From: Ditylenchus dipsaci
Taxonomy: Eukaryota; Nematoda; Chromadorea; Rhabditida; Anguinidae
Direction of reading: 5' to 3'
NCBI GenBank assembly: GCA_004194705.1
Contig: SADC01000480.1
Span: 60,746-124,745, forward strand
DNA length: 64,000 nt
The position numbers were made by a program, and so were the translations under genes. The notes beneath the pieces were generated by a model. The model saw only the letters and a list, made by a program, of their open reading frames with translations, made no database searches and had not been told where the DNA came from. Positions 56,775 to 64,000 of this stretch are shown one piece after another (the first letter of the stretch is position 1; each line of letters begins with the position of its first letter).

Positions 56775-59700
56775 CTTAAAAAACAAAATTTTTGAAAAAC
56801 AATGTTAAGTTCATTTTTCTGTCATCAATTTTCCGTGCTTTTTTTTGCTGTAATTTTGTTCTTTATTGAGAAAAAAAATTCGATGAGTACCCTTCTATAG
56901 CTGAAATTCAGGGTTTCAAAAAAAGTTTTTGACAATAAACATCTAAATACAAAATTTCGGATAAAAATACCCAGTCTCCCAATAAAAAAGAAATTGTAGA
57001 TTTTAGGAGACTCAGTGTCAGACTTGGCCTTTTTATCCAAAATATCGCATTTAGTATTGATAATGATTGTCAAAAGCTTTTTTCGAAGCTCTGAATCTGA
57101 GCTACAAGACGGTACAGAAAAATAAACTACAGTCAAAATGACCACGGAAAAATGACACACTCTAAGTGCCCGCCCGCTCCAAAGCGTATTTTTCTCTCAG
57201 CCTACTCTTTTCAGTTCCCTTGATTTTTTATCCCAAAATCTATTACAATGTGAAGTGTGCTGGTCTTTAGCGGCAAAGCGTCCAAATACCCTGCTATAAA
57301 GGCTGTGAAACAGGTGAAAAATGAAAAAAGTTGGTTTAGAGAAAAATACTTTTGGAGGGGCGGGGACTTGGGCTTTACGCAAAAAAAATGATGACGGAAA
57401 AGTTAACATAACCTTATAAAAGCAAACACTAAAAACTACCAGTTCGGATCTTTGGCCACCAACATCACATATTTCTATCCTGGTATCGTTCAATTTGAAC
57501 CTGTAGGTATGCATATCCACTGTAGGGTTACGGCTGTGCACCTGTGAAAAAGCTTTGAGGTTTTAGAAAAAAGATTTCTGAAACCTTGTCGTTATCCGAG
57601 ACTTTGTAACCTTCTTGGAAAACTTCCTAAAAACATTTTAATTGTCTAACATTTTTTAATTTTGAGTGCGTTGTATGTCTAAAAAAATACCAACCATCAT
57701 TTTAGCTTCAGTCAGAAGTAGTCACAGCCATCAACAAAGTTTTGCCGTCCACTTCTATTTTGTTTCTTTTTTTGAGGCACATTTGGACCTGTAACTTTTA
57801 ATTAAGCTTATGATTTTTCGTAAATGATATTTGAGCTCTCTTAAGTTATTTTGATACACTATAAGCAATAAATAAATTTCATGTTAACTTCTTGCATTAA
57901 AAAGTTATTTGTTTCTTGATTCGACCAAATTCTCAGTTTTAGCTTTGTAAGGTGGGGGATGTGGTGACTAGGAAAGTCAACCTGAAAGAGTACCGTAATA
58001 CCGGTGTGGGAAAATTCGCCATGCTTTAGTTTCACGCGAAGGCAGACTAGGCCAGCATGTGTTGGGACGACGTAACTTTTCTTCGGATTCAAAAAGGGTT
58101 GCAGTGACGAACTATTAAAAAAAACGAACTATAAATAACTATTTAACTATTTGGTTAACTGTTTAACTACTCGGTTAACTATTTAACTATTTGGTTAACT
58201 ATTTAACTATTTGGTTAACTGTTTAACTATTCGGTTAACTATTTAACTATTCGGTTAACTGTTCAACTATTTGGTTAACTGTTTAACTATTTGGTCAACT
58301 ATTTAACTCTTTGTTAAATATTCAACTATTTGTTAACTGTTTAACTATTCGGTTAACTATTTTACTATTTGGTTAACTATTTAACTATTTGGTAAACTAT
58401 TCAACTATTTGGTTAACTGTTTAACTATTTGGTTAACTATTTAACTCTTTGTTATTATTCAACTATTTGGTTAGCTGTTTAACTATTCGGTTAACTATTT
58501 TACTATTTGGTTACTGTTTAACTATTTGGTTAACTATTTAACTCTTTGTTAATTATTCAACTATTTGGATAACTGTTTAACTATTCGCTTAACTATTTAA
58601 CTATTTGCTTAACTGTTAGACTATTCGGTTAAATATCTAACTGTTTGGTTAACTTTCTAACTATTCGGTTAACTATTTCACTCTTTGTTGTACTCTTTGT
58701 CTTCCAAAACACAGAAACAGAATAAGAACATAACAGAAGTAACACATAAACAGAATTTTTTGAAAAGAGAACAGAACAGAATTCTGTTATGTTTCTGTTT
58801 TCAAACAGAAACATAACAGATTCTGTTCTGTTTCTGTTTTCAAACAGAAAGAACAGAATTCTGTTATGTTTCTGTTTCAAACAGAAAATAACAGAATTCT
58901 GTTCTGTTTCTGTGATGAAAAAATTCTGTTTTCTGTCTGTTTCTGTGATGAAAGAAATTCTGTTTTATGTTATGTTCCCTGCCCAAACCGATCCTTTTTC
59001 GTTACTATTATTGCTCAAAAGTTTTTATTTCCGAGCTTCGATGATTATTTTCATCTTTCAGGACCAATGTCAAGTACTGCTGAAAGTTCGCCTTTGTCGC
59101 AATCAAGTGTCGGAGCAAAGCAAGAGTAGTAACCGTCGTGGACAAATTTTGAGCAACTTCACCGAGGAGATCGATGCTACGGGCTGTACAATCGTGGTTT
59201 GCCGGAGATGTAAACAGGTATTCGATTTTTATTCTGTGTCTCATGTCAACACATATTTTTTGGCAGGTTTTCAAGCATCCATCTATGGCAAGCACTCTTT
59301 CGTATCATTGGAGGAAGAGGCATCCGAACAAAGAGCAACCAGCAGCGAAGTAAGAAGGTTCGACATCACCTGACGCCGAGAACAAAGTGGGTCACTTTCA
59401 ATCTAACCGCATGACTTGTCCTACTACCGTTTTTAGGAGCGAAAAAATTCAAGAAGCTCTTACGTCTGCTCTAGCCATACCGGGATATTCGATAAGCATG
59501 TTCGTTCATCCGTTGATGCGAGCTCTATTTACAGCGTTGAATTTAAATGTGGAGGTATGAAAATTGTCACTGTTATTCTCTTTATCCAGCCAACTCTAGC
59601 CATGGAGTCCATGCTAGCGTAAAATCCGGATCGTGACGTCCTCAAAGCGTGAGACAGCAGCAAGAGCCTCTTCAAATACTCTCATAGATGTTCTCAAGTA

Positions 59701-62335
59701 TTGGTCTGCCTTGCTATATACTGTAAGCTTTGATTTGACAGTGCAAAATTATCAAACAAACTGTTTTTGCTTCAAGGAATACCAATCAATCGCTACACTC
59801 ACCTTGGAGTTTTGTCTGTCCCTGCGACGAGCGCACCAATCGAACGCGTTTTCTCATTGCCGGCTTGGCTACACGAAATCAAAGAATCGGACTGAACTGG
59901 ACCTGTTGAATTCGCAACTATCGTTTATTGCAATTGTTGTTTCGAGAAGAGTGCGTAAAGTTGTAATTGCTTTGTCTGCTTTGTTTCAATAAAGAATGTA
60001 TGTGGTGGCGAGGTATCAACTGTGGATTGTGGAGGGTGGTCTGTGGGAGTATCTGTTGATCGAAGCGTTAAGAGAGCAGATGAAAAATTTTTGGGTTGTA
60101 TGTAGCAATCAGTTAAATATTAATATAAACTGCTTGACTGTTCGATCACAGAAACAGAACAGAAAACAGAATTTGTTTCATCACAGAAACAGAACAGAAA
60201 ACAGAATTTTTCAATCACAGAAACAGAAAGAATTCTTCTCTGTTTCTGTTTCAAAAAATTCTGTTTCTGTTCTGTTTCTGTGATGTTACAATTCTGTGTC
60301 TGTTTTCGAAATCTGTTCTGTGTTTGGAACACTGTTTGTTAGTATTCAACTATTGATAACTATTTATCTAGCTGTTTGACTATTCGGTTAACTATCTAAC
60401 TGTTCAGTTAATCATTTAATTTAAGTTAATAATCATTTAACTATTGTTAATTATTCAATATTTTAGGTGTTAACTATTAACTATGTGTTAACATATAACT
60501 ATTTAGTTAACTATTTAATATTTAGTTAATTGTTTGATTATCGGTTAATTTGACAGTTCTCCGAATTGAAATCAACAAGAAGTTGTCTCGTTGCGTTGTA
60601 ACATTCATGAAAAATTTCTGGATCTAAAGTTTGGAAATTGCGAAAAAAAACACTTCATTTCAAACAATATCCGAAATTTGCTTAAATTTAGAACAGAGTC
60701 AAATTACAGTTAACTTTATTTAGCTAACAACAGTTGTATAATTAACTGTGTGACTATACTTTTATAGCAGTATAAAGAAATTCAGTATTCTATCTTTCGG
60801 TCGGCTGGTCGGATATTTTTTCGTCGTGCTGAAATTTTTGAAACAAATAATCTTTGAAAGCTTTTAAAATGGACGAGACTTTTTTCTGCCCGCTTCTGGC
60901 TTTTTTCTGCCCGCTTTTAGCTTTTTTCTGCCCGCTTTTTCTGCCCGCTTTTTTGAAATGATTGAAAATGACCCTAATTTCGATAACTTTTCTTATTTTA
61001 AGCAGCCTTGTATACGAAATTTCCTAAAATTCGAATTTATTTACAGAATTTCAAAAAGGCTATTACCTGTCCAGCTTTGGCCATTTTGCAGAATTTGGGC
61101 ATAAAAATCTCTTAGATGCAACGAATGGTCACATCTCAGCAGCCAAAATTTTTTCGAAATCTGTAAAAAAATTCGAATTCCTTAGGAAATTTCGTACTAA
61201 AGCTGCACAGAATAAAAAAGTTATCACAGATTGGGGTTATGTTTAAATCATTTTCAAAAAAGCGGGCAGAAAAAAGCTAAAAGCGGCAGAAAAAAGCCAG
61301 AAGCGGGCAGAAAAAGATTTATCCTTTTAAAATTCTTTTGTCTTCTTTTGTTAAAATATACCAATCTTTTTTTGTTTAATCGTGGTTTTATTCATTGGAA
61401 AATGTAACCGGTTAGTCGGTAATTTACCATAAGTTTCACAACCCTACTTTTTACTGATTTTTCGGTCATGGCTGTGGACTAGTTTTCAAATGTCCCGCCA
61501 TTCGCTCGACTCTACTTTGAACAAATAAACTTGGCTTGGGTTTTATTTTCTGACCATTAATTAATAAATATCAAATTCTAACCTTCTCATCATTGAAAAG
61601 TTGAATAAGTTTTGGCGAAATTCTTCTGTCAGTTCAATAGTTTCAACGCCTTCAATGTTAGCATCACAAATTTCTTCTATTTTTAGCGGCAAATTTTTTA
61701 TTTTCAATAAGCTCCATTTCTAAAATTTTGTTTAATTTAGATATAATCGTGATTTACTCACAAATTACCTTCACCAGTTTTCTCTAGGTACTAAAATATT
61801 TTGATTTGAAAGTTTATAAAAAATATTAGTGTTTACTTTAATATTATGTCGAAAGAGTCCAGGATGTTTTTTTCTAACAATTGTCGAGCTAACCTAAAAT
61901 AAAATTATCGTGTTTGAACAGGGTCGCCAGATTTGTTTTTTAAAAAATAAAGAAATTTGCTCAAAATAAGGACATTGTTGACGTGGTAGTTCAATGAGCT
62001 ACTGATTTTATAACAAAACCTACAGAATTCTCAGAATCTTTGCTTTTGACTTCTGCCCAGTCTTCATCGCATATTCTGAAACAAAAAATCTTATTATTAC
62101 AACATTTGAAAAAAACCGTTCTAACTTATAATTGCTGCATTTGTTACAGAGCAAGTGCAGTTGTCTAACTATAGTAGATTTGCCAGCAGATCCTAGTCCA
62201 GTCATGAAAAAGCGCACTATCATCCTCATTTTTGCCTTTTTTCTAAAAGCATTTTTTAAATTTGAAAAAAAAATACTGAAAATTGGTTAACTGATTTGTG
62301 TGTCCGCTCGTCGGGTGCATGGTTGTGATCTCTTT
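54232..62335 (-). CDS. divergent heterotrimeric G-protein alpha subunit (14 exons)
   Basis: G-alpha subunits bind GTP after receptor activation and signal from the inner plasma membrane. Exons from the N terminus are 62292-62335, 62126-62242, 62020-62075, 61837-61888, 61583-61711, 57889-57931, 57585-57626, 57440-57541, 56623-56774, 55062-55133, 54993-55020, 54423-54534, 54319-54373 and 54232-54273. Most junctions agree in phase. Several introns are only 41-50 bp. G1 reads GLGSAGKST, G3 DVGGQRSE, G4 FFNKKD and G5 FTCAID; the C terminus ends ESILEESLLNILP. The product is about 325 residues, shorter than the usual 350-360. Nothing matches the switch I block (R-x-x-T-x-G); the equivalent region reads VHSRNPTVDM, and about 18-20 preceding residues are absent. 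The join between exons 57440-57541 and 56623-56774 does not agree in phase. The start may be the ATG in exon 62292-62335 or lie upstream; no Met-Gly-x-x-x-Ser myristoylation start is seen. Confidence 0.85.
54608..54858. mobile_element. pogo-family MITE in G-alpha intron
   Basis: TACCGTATATTTCCTGTTAG and CTAATAGGAAATATACGGTA ends bound 251 bp in the intron between the 28-nt and 112-nt exons. Internal arms AATCGTGTTTTTGTGCATTG / inverted are like those of 45021-45271. Confidence 0.8.
55134..56622. other. G-alpha intron, repeat-derived
   Basis: It contains a fragment related to the pogo MITE interior (about 55560-55760, with CTCACGAGTC and AAAATCTTGAGATTGAC) and a foldback at 56255-56595, arms TTTTGGCCGTAGA and inverted. 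No exon is recognised. Confidence 0.5.
56255..56595. repeat. foldback, GGCCGTAGATTTTT arms
   Basis: Three GGCCGTAGA units on the left pair imperfectly with TACGGACAAAATTC, TACGGCGAATTTC and TACGGCCAATTTT on the right, with TTACAAAAATGTAGAAAGAA pairing inside. Confidence 0.6.
57440..57931 (-). CDS. G-alpha exons 6-8: end of helical domain, switch region, DVGGQ
   Basis: Exon 57889-57931 (IWSNQETNNFLMQE) completes RRIW, the counterpart of RRLW in ordinary G-alpha. Exon 57585-57626 encodes EVFQEGYKVSDNDK, equivalent to the ...EYQLNDSA segment. A 43-bp intron follows, then exon 57440-57541, which encodes VHSRNPTVDMHTYRFKLND and then IEICDVGGQRSEL. The stretch from after the DSA position to the switch I Arg is missing. 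In standard G-alphas that stretch contains the Arg that stabilises the transition state and the Thr that holds Mg. Confidence 0.8.
58116..58690. repeat. TTAACTATTTGGTTAACTG minisatellite, array 2 left part
   Basis: About 30 units of 18-22 bp, more regular than array 1. It continues in the same orientation at 60345-60560, so a hAT element inserted into the array. Confidence 0.92.
58697..60334 (+). mobile_element. internally deleted hAT transposon
   Basis: The right end is CTGTGTTTGGAACACTG; the left end (near 58700) has TTCCAAAACACAG, so the TIR is CAGTGTTCCAAACACAG-like, with the left tip eroded. Both ends carry many CAGAAACAGAA/TTCTGTTTCTG sub-terminal repeats, typical transposase-binding clusters. 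Between them lie pieces of a hAT transposase gene. The 8-bp target duplication is not clean inside the minisatellite. Confidence 0.82.
59060..59900 (+). pseudogene. hAT transposase remnants: BED finger and C-terminal dimerisation motif
   Basis: Exon-like pieces: up to 59217, encoding NFTEEIDATG and CRRCKQ; 59267-59348, encoding VFKHPSMASTLSYHWRKRHP (together a C-x2-C ... H-x4-H BED zinc finger); and 59437-59554, encoding SALAIPGYSISMFVHPLMRA, with matching phases and GT-AG introns. The C-terminal hallmark SVPATSAPIERVFSHCRLA follows at about 59813-59870. The catalytic RNase-H-like middle is absent and the C-terminal part has stops, so it cannot be functional. Confidence 0.85.
60345..60560. 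repeat. TTAACTATTTGG minisatellite, array 2 right part
   Basis: Continuation of the array beyond the hAT element, in the same orientation and more degenerate. Confidence 0.85.
60870..61324. mobile_element. hAT-type foldback, CTGCCCGCTT family
   Basis: The arms hold repeated TTTTTTCTGCCCGCTT. The perfect 8-bp duplication TTTTAAAA lies at 60862-60869 and 61325-61332. It is a sister of the copy at 10121-10947, here without the nested palindrome. It lies in the large G-alpha intron. Confidence 0.72.
61583..62335 (-). CDS. G-alpha exons 1-5: P-loop and helical domain
   Basis: Exon 62292-62335 (ending in CA|GTTAAC) joins in phase to 62126-62242, which carries RFFMTGLGSAGKSTIVRQLH, the P-loop with the Lys-Ser needed for phosphate and Mg binding; the usual GAGESGKST is changed at two places. 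Exons 62020-62075 (ICDEDWAEVKSKD), 61837-61888 (RQLLEKNILDSFDIIL) and 61583-61711 (LKIEEICDANIEG...FNFSMMRR) form the helical domain. They are recognisable mainly by position and by the RIW that follows. Acceptors at 61888 and 61711 were chosen for phase and are not the strongest AGs. Confidence 0.75.
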
Positions 62336-63016
62336 CTGCAAAAAAATTAAGAATTTTTTAAATCAAATTTCTAGCATAAACTGAAAAAGCAAACCACTTC
62401 TGCAGAAATAACTACACAGCATGACCCATTTTATAGAATTTTGTTTTACTAAATTATTTATGTAAATGAAAAAAATTAAGCAATTTAAAAATAAGACTAA
62501 AAAGCACGATTCGAAAGAATTTTTATGTAAAAAACAGCCAGCAGCTTTTTAATTCAAACAGTTTGAGTTTGAGGTCATCTACTACATCAGGATTCTATTT
62601 TACCTATCTTCTTCTCACAATGTCCCAGTCCACTTAACGAAAATATCAATTTTCCCGAAATGTCAAAATCGTCAAAACAAGTTTTAACTGAGAAGTTAGC
62701 TGCGAAAATAAGATAAATTTCGAGTGTAAGTTGCTTAGATATATTATGCACAAAAATCAGGTGTAAGCTCCAAAAAAATAAACAGCGGGCGAAAAAACTG
62801 GTTTTCAAATATGTTATAAAATCTCGAGATTTTCATCATCCTAACTAGTGTTGGGCAATAAACATGTCAATTGACAGTGTTAGGTTGAAGTTGTTGATGT
62901 CTTGGTAAATAGCCAGTTCAATATGAATATAAACAAAGTTCAAGTTCAATATAAACTTGTTTGAAAAAAACTTTCAAATTTGACGGGTCGTTAAACAATT
63001 TGAGCCAAGAGTAAAC
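62336..63016. other. upstream of G-alpha, no gene recognised
   Basis: A 73-codon minus-strand frame at 62587-62808 is hydrophobic and AT-rich and does not join in phase to exon 1; it is not called. The G-alpha promoter or further 5' exons should lie here or beyond. Confidence 0.35.
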
Positions 63017-63449
63017 TACAGTCGAATCCCGATTTCGTGTACACCCAAAAGTTCGTTTCCGCCCAGGGCCCGACACTTCTTTTAGAACCAATTTTTGAAA
63101 TATTTTTCAGTTCTGATTCGTCAGTCTAGTTCAAAATATCGCAAGATTCCGATTTGGCCGATCGTTTCTAAAAAATTACTTCAGATTTTCATTTAGACCG
63201 GCAACCCCCGATTTAGTGTACACCTAAATTTGAAAGACAGTGTACACTAAATCGGGAGTTGCCGGTCTAAATGCAAATCTGAAGTATTTTTTAGAACGAT
63301 GGGCAAAATCGGAATCCTTGCGATGATTTTGAACTAGACTCACGAATGAGAACTAACAAAAGATTTCAAAATCGGGCTAAAAAAAAGAGTCGGGCCCTGG
63401 GCGGAAACGAACTTTGTTGGGTGCACCACTAAATCGAGAGTCGACTGTA
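63017..63449. mobile_element. palindromic MITE, TACAGTCGAATCCCGATTT ends
   Basis: Long hairpin arms meet near 63240 (GTGTACACTAAATCGGGAGT); the ends TACAGTCGA / TCGACTGTA border on TA. Same family as 10390-10797 by ends and by the internal AAATCGGAATCCTT block. Confidence 0.75.
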
Positions 63450-64000
63450 TTCAAAAAGTGAAAAATAAATTATTCACTAAGAATAAACCATATACAGTTA
63501 ACTACTACCTGTTTAATCGCACAGTCATCTAATTCAAAGAAAACAGAAATAAAAAAAAAAGACACTAAAATGAAAGCTGACAACAAGCTGTGAGTTGGGA
63601 ATAGTATAAGGATGCTATAAGGATGGGGTTAAAGAAATAGTGAAGGTGTATTACGAGGATGTTGTAGGATATCTAGAAGGGTTATGGTTCACATCTCAAA
63701 TTTACCAAAAACTTATTGACTTGGGGAGGCGGAGGTTGGTTCGCATTTTTCACTTATTTTTTTAAATAATGTTTTAAATGACTCCTGAGTAATTTTTATA
63801 TGCTTGAAACGATAAAAAAAGTTATTTTCTGACATTTTTCCAGACAAAAGTAGATTTTTTTTTAAAATTTTACTTTACCAAATGCATTTTTTGCCTTGGG
63901 GGACCAAGGTAAAAATCTTAGATCAAGGTATCCTACCACGTTTTGGTACATGGAGCTGGGCGAAAAGAGTCTCTTTATGCATTTTGAATCAAGAGTCTTG
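63450..64000. other. no gene; dispersed repeat at the window edge
   Basis: The last 80 bases carry TTTTGGTACATGGAGCTGGGCG and following text, the same dispersed repeat as at 9450-9560, 41240-41310 and 50150-50230, running off the edge. Confidence 0.5.

Noticed and set aside
56825..57160. 111-codon minus-strand frame as a possible G-alpha exon
   Set aside because: Vague similarity only; the exons at 56623-56774 and 55062-55133 account for the equivalent residues with clear motifs.
57197..57439. Continuation of the G-alpha reading frame past DVGGQRSEL
   Set aside because: The codons after 57440 show no G-alpha similarity and a GTAGTT donor follows SEL; the conserved continuation is the exon at 56623-56774.
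58789..59373. 194-codon plus-strand open frame
   Set aside because: Its first part is the sub-terminal CAGAAACAG repeat of the hAT element, and it reads through the BED-finger intron. The spliced reading matches hAT transposase better.

Overview
This window looks like nuclear DNA from an invertebrate animal. It is AT-rich. Its genes are split by spliceosomal introns with GT-AG ends, mostly TTTTAG or TTTCAG acceptors, and roughly 41 bp to 4 kb long. Between and inside the genes lies a dense load of small DNA transposons, foldbacks and satellites. The gene families are metazoan (a formin of the FMNL/Frl class and a heterotrimeric G-protein alpha subunit). A nematode or another small invertebrate would fit, but the sequence does not settle the phylum.

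Layout. 1-5.9 kb: three head-to-tail copies of a 2.25 kb repeat. 6.9-26.8 kb, minus strand: a complete-looking formin-like gene of 22 recognised coding exons, whose introns hold a pogo-type transposon with a DDD core, a fossil pogo, several 8-bp-TSD (hAT-type) elements and a mariner-type MITE. 26.8-43.6 kb: intergenic DNA built largely of foldbacks and tandem arrays. 43.6-47.4 kb: an inverted duplication whose two arms carry paralogous small cysteine-rich, probably secreted, genes transcribed away from each other. 47.4-54.2 kb: repeats, including a 1.5 kb foldback and two satellite arrays. 54.2-62.3 kb, minus strand: a very divergent G-alpha gene of 14 recognised exons, with an internally deleted hAT element sitting in a minisatellite in its largest intron. 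62.3-64 kb: repeats only.

How the parts relate. FMNL formins act downstream of Rho-family GTPases to nucleate and bundle actin, and G-alpha subunits relay receptor signals; nothing in the sequence links the two genes except strand. The Cys-rich pair shares exon lengths, splice phase and flanking DNA, so it arose by inverted duplication of one gene. Four FMNL exons each lack exactly one base, and copies of the 2.25 kb repeat differ mainly by homopolymer indels. I read this as residual assembly error rather than gene death, but reads are needed to prove it.

The most informative non-coding signal is transposon biology. A pogo family with TIRs starting TACCGTAT and TA target sites is present in at least nine forms, and several unrelated-looking foldbacks are unified by 8-bp target duplications. 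I found no RNA gene I would call real, no CRISPR, no operon and no prokaryotic feature. The most system-like new item is the paralogous Cys-rich gene pair; the most unusual protein is the G-alpha that keeps nucleotide-binding motifs but appears to have lost switch I.
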